Below, in pieces: positions 12,301-20,665 of a stretch of 64,000 nt of DNA. This stretch comes from CAWIHA01 sp963835855 (GTDB lineage Bacteria; Acidobacteriota; Terriglobia; Bryobacterales; Bryobacteraceae), in NCBI GenBank assembly GCA_963835855.1, contig CAWIHA010000013.1:1-64000 (forward strand). The letters are read 5' to 3'. Both the position numbers and the translations under genes were made by a program. The notes beneath the pieces are model-generated. The model was not told where the DNA came from and did no database searches. It saw only the letters and a list, made by a program, of their open reading frames with translations. Position 1 is the first letter of the stretch; each line of letters begins with the position of its first letter.

Positions 12301-14488
12301 CGGCCCCAATACCAGCGCTATCATGTTTCCTGGAGCCAACGGCGCCACCGTGCAAGCGCCTTCGGTCCACAATCACACCTGGTGCAATGATGGTTGCGAC
12401 TGGAGCAACACTGTAATCCATGTGCAAGTGCCCGAGGGCGCCAGAACGGGCAACGTGACGGTTTGGGTCAACGGCCAATCCAGCAACGGCGTGCCGTTTA
12501 CGCTCACTACGCCATCCGTTACCAGCCTTTCCGCAAGCAGCGCAGCGGTTGGCTCCGTCGTGACGATCTACGGATCGCATTTCGCCGATTCCGAGACCAA
12601 GACCGGAGACGCGGTCAACGACAGCGCGGTCCTGTTTAACGGCGTAGCGGCGCCTTCGGTGCATAGCTGCGATGACAACAGCAGCGGCGTAGATCGGGGC
12701 TGCAGGTGGCACGATACCGCAATCACGGTCACGGTTCCAGCCGCCGCCACCACGGGCAACGTGCAGGTCACGGTGAACGGCCAGATCAGCAACGCCGTGG
12801 GGCCGTTCACCCCCACTCCAGCTCCGACGCCCGGTCCGTCGCCCAGTCCGACGCCCGGTGGCACGCCGACCATTACCAGCATCTCGCCAACCTCGGGCGT
12901 GCCCGGCACGGTGGTGACGATTTTGGGATCGGGCTTCGGCGGGGGCGCCCAAGCCAGCGTCCAGCGCGGGCCCGACGCCGCGCGGCTCGCCCAGCAGGCG
13001 GGCGCGGAACCGCTCGCGGCAAGGCCGAGAACGCTCACCATGCCGCCCAATAGCTACGTGTTGTTCGGCACTACGCCGGGAACGGTCATCGGCTGGTCGG
13101 ATTCGGAGATCGATGTGGCCGTGCCCAACCTCCCCGTAAGCACGCAGGCCCCGATTGTGGTCATCTCCGACGGCGTCGAGGCGGTATGGGGGCCCGGCGT
13201 CCCCGCCTCCGGCTTTTCCTTTACAGTGCTGCCCGGCGCCCCGGCGCCGTATATCACCCAGATCGTTCCTCAGGTGTTAGCCTATGGATCGACCGGAATC
13301 TTAACGTTCTACGGCCAAAATCTGAGCGGTGCAACTGACGTGTCTTTCGGCAATCTCCCTTACTCCTTCCCGATAACGATTTTCCTCCCTCCAGCGGTGA
13401 ACGCCAACGGCACGGAGGTGACCTTCCAATACCAGGCCGGATGGGCCACGCCCACGAGCGTCTCCGCTCAGGTGAGTCTCGTCCTGGGCGGTGCGACATC
13501 GACCAACGCGCTCACCCTCTATCTGAGCACGACGACAGCAGCCACCGCGTCCATCCTGATGGGCGGCAGCGACATCACCGGAACGACCCAGACCGTCGTG
13601 GTGGGGCAGCAGATCTCGCTTGCGGGGCGAGTGAACGGCGGGAACACGGTCTTAAACTGGTGGACGATTCCGGGTACAATCATCGACCAAAATGGCTACA
13701 CGCCCGGTTCTCAGCCGGGCTCGCCCGTTGTCACCGAGAACATGGTGACTTTCTATTGGATCGCTCCGGGAACGTTCGAGGTCGCCTACCTGGGGATTTA
13801 CGGGGGCAATCCTGCGAGCACCGCTGCCGCGACGTTCAATGTGGTCGGGCCAACGGTTGCATCTCCGGCAGGATGGGAAAGTATAGCGCGATACGGGCAA
13901 ACGATAGCCGCCCTCATCCAGCCGGTGGGGAGCGTAACTGGGGTAATGTTATTACGTGACTCAACCAACACTCAGTATCCGAATTACCAGGGCATCGCAT
14001 TTTATCCGACGGTTACGCCGCCCGATGGGTATCAGGGCACGCTGATATGGGCACAACTCCTCGATCAGATGACCATCACGGGGAACAACTTGCCGATCCA
14101 GTGCAGCGCGGTGCCGAGCTCGCTTGACAATGGGTACCCCTATCACGGACCTAACGATGTCTGTACGTACGGTCCCAACCAGACGCCGACCGTATACCCG
14201 GTATGTGACAATCCTTTTTTGCCTTTGAATCCTGCATACATTCCCCTAGCTGAAACTTTTTCGGCCCGCATGTTCCTGCTGTGGCAGCCGACATTGGCCG
14301 GTAGCACTCCCGCGCCCCTCGGCTATGTGTCGTGGTCCTGGAGCGGAACCGCGACGTTCACAAACACCTGGTCTTTGACAGTGGGGAACCCTGTAACGAG
14401 CCCGAATTGGGGTGCCTTTACACCGAGCACCACATACCCGACCTGGAGCCAGACGTTCCCGGCGGGTTGCAATCCTTATGGCAGCTAA
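9356..14488 (+). CDS. Giant secreted IPT/TIG and carboxypeptidase-regulatory-like repeat protein (1710 aa)
   Basis: The start at 9356 (MRRSQPSSKLMLAFLG) follows an AAGAAG ribosome-binding site and begins a signal peptide ending near QAVRA; an in-frame start at 9296 would hide it. Three almost identical 86-residue IPT/TIG modules occupy about residues 135-392 (ISPASGPVGTSVTISGGNFG). A carboxypeptidase-regulatory-like fold follows (SGTVTANGSGLAGVTMTLSG), then two copies of a module with LSNLTRPGN.AIYIGDDFQ, further IPT domains with paired Cys (WCNDGCDW; SCDDNSSGVDRGCRW), a Pro/Thr/Ser linker and a C-terminal ~500 residues that recur at 19150-20652. No membrane anchor or sorting signal is evident, so it is probably released or held at the surface. 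It is probably cotranscribed with the small secreted gene 12 bases downstream. Function is unknown; carbohydrate or surface binding is an inference from fold. Confidence 0.85.
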   Translation: MRRSQPSSKLMLAFLGAVLLLTALCALLGPQAVRASSSICTISITSPAANASFPYGQSVTVTGTLGGPAIDTVTGALLLDGRGLLNFTTAPQTLSTTVPSPSSGTHTLSWSCSASGQAGSGSNSGSQTFTVAAAPTPTPTPFISNISPASGPVGTSVTISGGNFGSSAGTVRFNGTQASATWGTSTIYATVPSGATTGSVSVTTAGSQSASGPTFTVTAPASPTPTPFISNISPASGPVGTSVTISGGNFGSTAGTVKFNGTQASATWGTSTIYATVPSGATTGSVSVTTAGSQSASGPTFTVTAPASPTPTPFISGISPASGPVGTSVTISGGNFGSTAGTVRFNGTQASATWGTSTIYATVPSGATTGSVSVTTAGSQSASGPTFTVTAPSYTISGTVTANGSGLAGVTMTLSGSQSGSTTTGSGGGYSFSVAAGGSYTVTPSKAYYGFTPASASFSNLSGNQTAYFTAWPLTTTLSNLTRPGNTAIYIGDDFQIVVTGPPNQAVTVQTSQNGGPYSSPAQLGTTNNNGNGSGSYTYAANAYVGLTTGSWSALWSVGTVAAPLETFSVLGNTIQGTVTGGGTATISESWANPGTPPKTITGSTTTVSGGSYTLSVGPGGSKYVVTPSEAGYTFSPPSQSFGSLTGNLTGVNFTALMVQLSNLTRPGNSAIYIGDDFQVVVTGPNGAVMLQASQNGGPYCPAYQVGTINGANGSGSFTLTANAYVGLTTGSWSEIWSVNGASATLGFSVLGNTISGQVTAGGTGLSQVLISESWNNPAGKTITGSTNPTYTDANGNYTLSVGPNGTNYVVTPSKANYTFSSSSGSASASFSSLTGNLTGVNFTATAAPPTVQLTVNGQPWSAGATYHVGDYFIVTLTGPVGAVVTEGGWSPGSIPGSGTLTISGTWTAAYVGSYSETWYVGGVVATPNPLSFSVACSATMPCIYSLALAPSGSDSNNGTSTDTSRVQITGTNFGAAESDPVGPNTSAIMFPGANGATVQAPSVHNHTWCNDGCDWSNTVIHVQVPEGARTGNVTVWVNGQSSNGVPFTLTTPSVTSLSASSAAVGSVVTIYGSHFADSETKTGDAVNDSAVLFNGVAAPSVHSCDDNSSGVDRGCRWHDTAITVTVPAAATTGNVQVTVNGQISNAVGPFTPTPAPTPGPSPSPTPGGTPTITSISPTSGVPGTVVTILGSGFGGGAQASVQRGPDAARLAQQAGAEPLAARPRTLTMPPNSYVLFGTTPGTVIGWSDSEIDVAVPNLPVSTQAPIVVISDGVEAVWGPGVPASGFSFTVLPGAPAPYITQIVPQVLAYGSTGILTFYGQNLSGATDVSFGNLPYSFPITIFLPPAVNANGTEVTFQYQAGWATPTSVSAQVSLVLGGATSTNALTLYLSTTTAATASILMGGSDITGTTQTVVVGQQISLAGRVNGGNTVLNWWTIPGTIIDQNGYTPGSQPGSPVVTENMVTFYWIAPGTFEVAYLGIYGGNPASTAAATFNVVGPTVASPAGWESIARYGQTIAALIQPVGSVTGVMLLRDSTNTQYPNYQGIAFYPTVTPPDGYQGTLIWAQLLDQMTITGNNLPIQCSAVPSSLDNGYPYHGPNDVCTYGPNQTPTVYPVCDNPFLPLNPAYIPLAETFSARMFLLWQPTLAGSTPAPLGYVSWSWSGTATFTNTWSLTVGNPVTSPNWGAFTPSTTYPTWSQTFPAGCNPYGS
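9759..10532 (+). repeat. Three tandem 258-bp repeats encoding IPT/TIG modules
   Basis: Equivalent bases lie exactly 258 apart (for example 9898, 10156 and 10414), with only scattered substitutions between copies, encoding three 86-residue modules each beginning TPTPFIS. The near-identity indicates recent expansion. Confidence 0.92.
12968..13854 (+). repeat. Near-identical 887-bp duplicated segment, copy 1
   Basis: This stretch matches 19159-20045 with a constant offset of 6191 bases and no indels, differing at only a few dozen positions at most. It lies inside the C-terminal half of the large IPT protein. The sequence after 13854 is only distantly similar to that after 20045. Confidence 0.9.
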
Positions 14489-14500
14489 TAGGAGGCTATT

Positions 14501-15094
14501 ATGAAATTGTTTAAACCCGCGCTGGGGATGACATTTGCCCTCGTCTTCGTACTTTGTTGTGCGGCCTATGCGCAAACCGCTAGCCCCCCGTTTTCGCCGA
14601 CTAACCTGCCCTTCTCGCTTTCCATTAGGGCGGAACAGGATCATGTGATGGCGGGCACACACGTATCGATAGAGTACACGCTTAAGAATATTTCCAAAGA
14701 AGCCATCAGACCTCTCTGCGCTGCGGTTTATCCGGCAGGGTCGCTGAACGACGTGTTCACCATCGAGCTATATGGACCGGATGGGAAGATGGCAGAACTG
14801 AGCGGTGCCGGGCTTGCTTACGCAAAGTCTAGGCCCTCGTCGGAAAAAGAGCGCGACTATATGTGTCTAGTGGTGCCCTCCATCGCGCCAGGATCCATAC
14901 GCAAAGGACGTGTGGATCCCGGCGACTACTTCGATACCTGGACCCTGGGGACCTACACGGTGCAGATAAAGCTGAAGCTCCCGGAACGGCTCGGTGGAGG
15001 GATTGTGGAGTCGAACAAGGTGCTGATCACCACTACCTACAATCCGATCATGGAAAGGCTCGAAAGGCAAGGAGCACTTAAGAGTAAGAAATAG
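14501..15094 (+). CDS. Small secreted Ig-like protein, family A (copy A1)
   Basis: A 197-residue protein with a signal peptide (MKLFKPALGMTFALVFV...AAYA-QT). The start follows AGGAGG. The mature part looks like one beta-sandwich: SLSIRAEQDHVMAGTHVSIE, YTLKNISKEAIRPLC, FTIELYGPDGKMAEL, and GTYTVQIKLKLPERLGGGIV then ESNKVLITTTYNPIMERL. Two Cys (PLCAAVYP; YMCLVVPS) conserved in copy A2 could form a disulphide. It lies 12 bases after the IPT gene and is probably translated from the same message. Not assigned to a named family; it shares its C-terminal pattern with family B below. An extracellular partner of the repeat protein is a guess from position only. Confidence 0.8.
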   Translation: MKLFKPALGMTFALVFVLCCAAYAQTASPPFSPTNLPFSLSIRAEQDHVMAGTHVSIEYTLKNISKEAIRPLCAAVYPAGSLNDVFTIELYGPDGKMAELSGAGLAYAKSRPSSEKERDYMCLVVPSIAPGSIRKGRVDPGDYFDTWTLGTYTVQIKLKLPERLGGGIVESNKVLITTTYNPIMERLERQGALKSKK

Positions 15095-15179
15095 CCCGGA
15101 TAAAGCCGCCAAAAGCTTCCAGGGGGAGACGCCTGAGCGCCAACTTCTGCCAGGATTTCGCGCCGGGATGACATAGATA

Positions 15180-15780
15180 ATGGGAATCGGCATTTTGGCA
15201 GCAACAGCTCTCCTGTCGTTAGGCGCGCTGTGCGCGCAACACAGACCAACGGAGGATTACTTTAAGAATGCGGTGCAACCGGCATCCGGGCAACCGGTTT
15301 TCTCCCTCAGCATCCGTGCAGCAGGGCAGGATCAGGTCATGGCTGGCCGCGATATGAACGTGGAGATTACGCTCACGAACATTTCGAAAGAGGACATTTA
15401 CATTACCGACATTTCACCATACCTAAAATATATTTGGGATGTCCGCGGTCCAGATGGACAGCCCCCCGCTCACAAAGGCCGGCAGGGACGCTCTTGCGAA
15501 TCAGGATAAGCCTATCGCCAGGAACATGCCCACCTTGTTGCGGCCGAAGGAATCGCAAAAGACCATCGCCGGCGCCAACCTACTCTTCGATACATGGGAA
15601 ACGGGAATGTACACGGTGCAGTTGCGAAAAAAGATCTCGCCGAATCTCGGCGGCGGCGAAGTGGAGTCGAACAAGGTCGTATTCACCGTCATCTATAATC
15701 CGATCATGGACCGGCTCAAAGAGCAGAGGTCGATCAAGGAGGCGCCAAACGCCTCTCCGACTCCAGCTAAGAATCGCTGA
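15180..15780 (+). pseudogene. Small secreted Ig-like protein, family B (copy B1), frameshifted chimera
   Basis: The N-terminus (MGIGILAATALLSLGALCAQ) is a short signal peptide. The mature part (FSLSIRAAGQDQVMAGRDMN, ITLTNISKEDIYITDISPYL) matches copies B2 and B3. At about 15465, after WDVRGPDGQP, the frame is lost: compared with B2 two bases are missing, and the rest (LTKAGRDALANQD, RNMPTLLRPKES, YNPIMDRLKEQ) continues in another frame to 15780. The upstream spacer and first codons are nearly identical to those of B3, while the body is closer to B2, so the gene looks recombinant as well as broken. Confidence 0.8.
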
Positions 15781-15896
15781 GTTCGGCGCGCAACCTGGCA
15801 GTCGGTGGACAAGGGACCGTTACCATCACTCCTAGCACGGGGATCACGTGGTCGGTTGCCGCCACCACGTCGACTGACATAGCCATTTCTTACACG

Positions 15897-17774
15897 GTGG
15901 CCTCGAATGCGCCGACTGGCTCCGTCACGGTAACCGTGACAACGACCGGCGGCGCCAGCAATGGCATGAGCCTGACGGTGGCGCCTCCAGGCACGGCGGC
16001 GAGCTTCCAGATTCAGGTATCGACCGGGCTGCCCAGCGCGACGCTGACCTTGAGCGGGAGCGCGAATGCAACGGCGCAAACGGATAGCAATGGCAACTAC
16101 ACTTTCACGGTGCCTGTTTCCCATGGCGGGCACTACACTGTGACGCCCTCGATGGCCGGCTACACGTTCTCGCCAGCCTCCCTCACTTTCGATAGCGCCT
16201 CAACCGGCAATCAAACCGCACCCTTCGCCGCCACCCCTCTCAGCTTCACGATTCCGCCCGATTACGCTCCAGATCCCGCTCCCGCCCCGAATCCGCCTGC
16301 AGCCGTCTCCGATTCGGTTCAAGCCTGCGACGACATCAGCGGCGCCTGGAGCGGCATATGGCCCGGTGAGACCACACTTACACTGTTTACGCTGTCCCAG
16401 ACGGGCGGCCAAGTCTCGGGGCAAATGACCTATACCAACCCCGCCGACCCCTGCGGCACGGCTATGGTTTGGCAAGTGACCGGTCAATTGACCGGAGAAG
16501 GGACCTTCGATTTGGTTTGGTCGAATCCGTCCCCGCCGATAGACGCTTGCGGCTGGTATGGAAACGTTGGGGAGTTTACCGTTTCTCTCCCATCCTGTTC
16601 TCAAGCGCTGGACACAATTACCCAGGTTGTTCCGGGCCCCGCAGCGCCGCCCACGGACACTGGAGGCACGGGGGGTGACTCGGCATCGACAACCGCCCGG
16701 GCCGCAGGACCCTCCAATGCGGGCCTCCTTGGCCCAGTCACAGCGCCCTATGGGACGAGCGTTCAACCGCGCGCCGCCACGCCGGGTCCTGGCAACCAGT
16801 TCTATTGGTCGAGAAACGGGGCGAATATTTCGATCGCAGCCGACATGCAGCTATCTTTTGACTTTGTAGGCGGCTCGGGGTACGTGGTCTTGGCGGGCCC
16901 TTACAAGACTGGCAACCTGACGGTATATCTAACGCCCACCACAGGCAATCCAATCGTGTTGTTGAGTATGAACGGTGTCACTGGGTCCACTCCTCCGGTA
17001 CCCTCTAGCAACTACATCAACTTCACGGTGGATCGCACTCAGCTCCCCAGCAGTACAGCATTTGGTTCCGTAACCGCCACCTGGGACGAAATGAGCGTGA
17101 CCATGCCGCTGGATTTCTGGGTGTTCGGGCAGGTTTTCTTTTCGCAGTACAATACCACGTACGAAGACGTGTGTATAAGTAAGTATCCAGACACGCCAAT
17201 AACGGTCTGGGTGGCGTCCGCGTTGAACACGAGTACCGGCACATGCACCTGGAACACAATACAGGTCAATCCCACGTTCTCGGACCAGACCATTATGAAT
17301 GGCAGCGGGATTTCCGTTTCCAATCCCAATGTAGTACTCAAGCCTTACAGCATTTGGAAGCACCCCCCGTGCCCAAAGCCGACCGGTCCACCGGCGGGCC
17401 CATACTTTATCAGCATCGACACTATGGGGAATACCCTCACCACGGTTACCGGCCAGTGTGGTACCGTGGTTTCCGACGCCACCAACACGCCGAGTGCCTT
17501 CACCAACAACAATCCGGCCCCGCCGGCAGGGACAGGGAGCCTCGCCACCGTCGCGCCGGGCCCTTCGCAGGGCGGAGGGGGCTGGCTTTGCGCGGATCAG
17601 GTGCTATTGGTGGACTCTCTAAACCGTAATGACCCACGCGGCCTCCGGACTGTCGTCGATGAGTGCCCCATCTGCGTTGGGAACCACATTGACATGTATA
17701 GCTCCAGCCATGGCTGCAAGGGGCATGATGTTGGAAATTACGGAACTCTCACCGCGATAAAAACGCATAAATAG
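15897..17774 (+). CDS. Secreted-type multidomain protein without a proper start; C-terminal RlpA/barwin-like motif
   Basis: The frame is open from about 15773 with no ATG and no signal peptide; 15897 is a GTG. Upstream codons (GGQGTVTITPSTGITWSV) read as genuine beta-domain sequence, so the 5' end has probably been lost. Residues ~40-112 look like a carboxypeptidase-regulatory fold (YTVTPSMAGYTFSPASLTF). Residues ~143-240 form a four-Cys domain (ACDDISGAWSGIW ... DACGW) shared with the next gene. The C-terminus (LCADQVLLVDSLNRNDPRG, TVVDECPICVGNHIDMY) resembles the double-psi beta-barrel of RlpA/barwin/expansin proteins, with the usual V-D-x-C-P pattern followed by HID. Cell-wall or polysaccharide binding is an inference. 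Probably a truncated secreted protein. Confidence 0.6.
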   Translation: MASNAPTGSVTVTVTTTGGASNGMSLTVAPPGTAASFQIQVSTGLPSATLTLSGSANATAQTDSNGNYTFTVPVSHGGHYTVTPSMAGYTFSPASLTFDSASTGNQTAPFAATPLSFTIPPDYAPDPAPAPNPPAAVSDSVQACDDISGAWSGIWPGETTLTLFTLSQTGGQVSGQMTYTNPADPCGTAMVWQVTGQLTGEGTFDLVWSNPSPPIDACGWYGNVGEFTVSLPSCSQALDTITQVVPGPAAPPTDTGGTGGDSASTTARAAGPSNAGLLGPVTAPYGTSVQPRAATPGPGNQFYWSRNGANISIAADMQLSFDFVGGSGYVVLAGPYKTGNLTVYLTPTTGNPIVLLSMNGVTGSTPPVPSSNYINFTVDRTQLPSSTAFGSVTATWDEMSVTMPLDFWVFGQVFFSQYNTTYEDVCISKYPDTPITVWVASALNTSTGTCTWNTIQVNPTFSDQTIMNGSGISVSNPNVVLKPYSIWKHPPCPKPTGPPAGPYFISIDTMGNTLTTVTGQCGTVVSDATNTPSAFTNNNPAPPAGTGSLATVAPGPSQGGGGWLCADQVLLVDSLNRNDPRGLRTVVDECPICVGNHIDMYSSSHGCKGHDVGNYGTLTAIKTHK

Positions 17775-17776
17775 CC

Positions 17777-19112
17777 ATGAAAAACTCAATTTATCTCGCC
17801 GTTTTGCTTTTCCTGGCCGCTGCGGCAGCATTCGGCCAGGTGCACCAGGACCATCCTGAATACTGCGGCACGCCAGGGGTTGCCGTGCCGGTTCCGCCGG
17901 ATATCTCGGTACTGGCCAACCTGGGCCGGACGCACTGGACAAATGTTTATCCGTGGCAATGAGGTTAAGTATTCGCAGTGGCATCGAAATTGCGCATGCA
18001 GATTTGCCCGCTTTCCGCCAACCGCTATGCGTTGTTTGGCGAGGTGGCCGGGGCGACGGAGCGGAGGTCGATATTCTCGACACATCCAGCGCCAGCAGGT
18101 CGAAGCTCGATCTTGGGGGCGCGGTTCCGTCCTATCCCCGGACAAGCGATGGTTGGTATATCGAGAGTATCAATCGCCTGGCAGGCGCTGGGCACGCCGG
18201 GGGAATTGTATCGCCTTGCCGACATCAGAGCACTCCCGCCCAAAACCGCCAGCCGAACACGATGAACGGTCAGGACATCGGCCGGGTCATGTTCCCGGTC
18301 GGCATCCGCTCCAGGAAGACAACTAGGCGGCATGCCGGAGGAATTCGACGCATGATCCGGACTCGGTCGGCGACACCGAATTCTTTTGGTCCGCCGATAG
18401 CAAAGTAGTGGCGTTTGCGGATAGTGTCGCCGGCAAGCAGGACGAGAACGGAGAATATTCGAACAAGATCCATCAGATCGTGCTGCTTAAGATCGGCTCG
18501 GATGGGAGCACCACAGCGTTGGTTCATCAGTGGTCCCGCGCCGAGGTCTGCCCGGAATGCCCCAAAAAGATGGCCACAGACGTGGGGGTGTCTAACATAG
18601 CCGTGGGCCCGGAACAGGGCGGCGACCGGTTGATCACCATCTCCTTTCGTACCGTTTTTCCGGGCCAGTCCAAGTTCAACGATTTGGAGTTGCATACTTC
18701 CGATTTCCAGCCGGCCAAGCCTGAGATCTGGCAGCGGCCAAACATCAAAGATCGCGTCGTTGAAGGGCCTCGGCCAACGCCGCCTCCAAACCCATCCGCC
18801 TTCCGGTGGTCTGGGTCCACGGTGGGCTGCAAAGATGTCAGCGGAATCTGGTCCGACCCCGAGACCGGTGGGACCTGGACCCTGACTCAGACGAAAAACA
18901 CCGTTTCCGGCTCCCTGACGATCGCGAAAGCGAAGTGCGGAAGTGTGTCATGGCGCGTATCCGGGCAGGTCAAGGATGACGTTGTTACCGTCACCGCGGC
19001 TCAGCCTACTCCCGCAATAGATAAGTGCGGCAATGCCGCCGCCACCACCATCACTGCCACGGTCGTTCCCGGTTGCAACAGAGCCGCCGTGAAGGTGGAA
19101 ACCCAGCACTGA
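17777..19112 (+). pseudogene. Secreted protein with C-terminal four-Cys domain, several frameshifts
   Basis: It begins with a clear signal peptide (MKNSIYLAVLLFLAAAAAFG-Q). The first frame stops at 17962. Fragments of sensible protein then appear in different frames: EVDILDTSSASRSKLDLGG, VLSPDKRWLVYREYQSP, NTMNGQDIGRVMFP and VGDTEFFWSADSKVVAFADS. The last frame stays open to 19112. The mid part has the look of a WD40-like or TolB-like propeller strand series (SPDKRWLVY; WSADSKVVAFADS), an inference. The C-terminal ~90 residues (GCKDVSGIWSDPETGGTW ... SWRVSGQVKDD) repeat the four-Cys domain of the preceding gene, whose stop lies two bases before this start. At least four indels between about 17960 and 18360. 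Confidence 0.65.
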
Positions 19113-19149
19113 CCCGAAGCCCGGCGAAGCCCCCACCGCTCATGGCCCA

Positions 19150-20652
19150 GTGCGGTCTGGGCCCGGCGCCGCGCGGCTCGCCCAGCAGGCGGGCGCGGAA
19201 CCGCTCGCGGCAAGGCCGAGAACGCTCACCATGCCGCCCAATAGCTACGTGTTGTTCGGCACTACGCCGGGAACGGTCATCGGCTGGTCGGATTCGGAGA
19301 TCGATGTGGCCGTGCCCAACCTCCCCGTAAGCACGCAGGCCCCGATTGTGGTCATCTCCGACGGCGTCGAGGCGGTATGGGGGCCCGGCGTCCCCGCCTC
19401 CGGCTTTTCCTTTACAGTGCTGCCCGGCGCCCCGGCGCCGTATATCACCCAGATCGTTCCTCAGGTGTTAGCCTATGGATCGACCGGCACCTTGACGTTT
19501 TACGGCCAGAATCTGAGCGGTGCAACTGACGTGTCTTTCGGCAATCTCCCTTACTCCTTCCCGATAACGATTTTCCTCCCTCCAGCGGTGAACGCCAACG
19601 GCACGGAGGTGACCTTCCAATACCAGGCCGGATGGGCCACGCCCACGAGCGTCTCCGCTCAGGCGAGTCTCGTCCTGGGCGGTGCGACATCGACCAACGC
19701 GCTCACGCTCTATCTGAGCACGACGGCACCAGCCACCGCATCCATCCTGATGGGCACCAGCGACATCACGGGGACGACGCAGACCGTCGTGGTTGGGCAG
19801 CAGATCTCGCTTGCGGGGCGAGTGAACGGCGGGAACACGGTCTTAAACTGGTGGACGATTCCGGGTACAATCATCGACCAAAATGGCTACACGCCCGGTT
19901 CTCAGCCGGGCTCGCCCGTTGTCACCGACAACATCGTGACTTTCTATTGGGTCGCTCCGGGCACCTTCCAGGTGACCTACCTGGGGAGTTACCCGGGCAA
20001 TCCTTCGAGCACCGCTGCCGCGACCTTCAATGTGGTCGGGCCAACGATTACGAACCCCAACACGATGGTCACATGGGGCACGCCCCAGATATGTCAAGCC
20101 GGTGGACTTTTTGAAATGGTTTTAGCCGGTCCCTTATGCACGGGTCAGGGCATATTATTTTCACCCACCATCCAGGACCCGAACGGGTATTCTGGGTCTG
20201 TTTACTGGGGCCAGGTGCTCACGAATGTCGCCTTCGTGTGGCAGCCGACACCAGGAACGGGTGCGTGCGCGACGCCTGGGCCGGCTCTTGATTCGGGTTG
20301 GCCGTACACCCAGAACCCACTGCCAGACACCTCTCCAGCTACTAGGGACTCGCCGGCTATACCCTTACCCTTAGGCATAGGGCTCACATCAGCCTCCGAT
20401 GGGTTCTCGGCACAAATGTACTTGTTGTGGCAACCCAACCTCTCGGCAAGCGTTACCGTCGCAACTCCGGTCCCGCTTGGGTCCATCCAATGGTCATGGA
20501 GCGGCACTACCACCTTCAACGGAAATGTCTGGACCGCGCCTACTGGAACACCTGCCGCAGGTGCACCGCCACCGGTGTTTCAGCCAGGTTTGGGTTATCC
20601 CACGTGGGGACCTGTTTTTAATGTAGCGGGCTGCAAAGCGCCAGGATCATGA
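19150..20652 (+). CDS. Truncated second copy of the IPT protein C-terminal half
   Basis: From the GTG at 19150 it encodes 500 residues. The first ~300 are nearly identical to the corresponding part of the 1710-aa protein (MPPNSYVLFGTTPGTVIGWS; YITQIVPQVLAYGSTGTLTF). The last ~190 are homologous but well diverged (FSAQMYLLWQPNLSASVTVA versus FSARMFLLWQPTLAGSTPAP). There is no signal peptide and no good ribosome-binding site, so the copy is probably a 5'-truncated gene fragment, although the frame is intact. It is followed 13 bases later by a small secreted gene, repeating the arrangement at 14488-14501. Confidence 0.75.
   Translation: MRSGPGAARLAQQAGAEPLAARPRTLTMPPNSYVLFGTTPGTVIGWSDSEIDVAVPNLPVSTQAPIVVISDGVEAVWGPGVPASGFSFTVLPGAPAPYITQIVPQVLAYGSTGTLTFYGQNLSGATDVSFGNLPYSFPITIFLPPAVNANGTEVTFQYQAGWATPTSVSAQASLVLGGATSTNALTLYLSTTAPATASILMGTSDITGTTQTVVVGQQISLAGRVNGGNTVLNWWTIPGTIIDQNGYTPGSQPGSPVVTDNIVTFYWVAPGTFQVTYLGSYPGNPSSTAAATFNVVGPTITNPNTMVTWGTPQICQAGGLFEMVLAGPLCTGQGILFSPTIQDPNGYSGSVYWGQVLTNVAFVWQPTPGTGACATPGPALDSGWPYTQNPLPDTSPATRDSPAIPLPLGIGLTSASDGFSAQMYLLWQPNLSASVTVATPVPLGSIQWSWSGTTTFNGNVWTAPTGTPAAGAPPPVFQPGLGYPTWGPVFNVAGCKAPGS
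19159..20045 (+). repeat. Near-identical 887-bp duplicated segment, copy 2
   Basis: This is the partner of 12968-13854 at an offset of exactly 6191 bases, without indels. The left junction falls at a shared GGGCCC and the right one at CGGGCCAACG. Confidence 0.9.
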
Positions 20653-20665
20653 TGAAGGAGCTATT

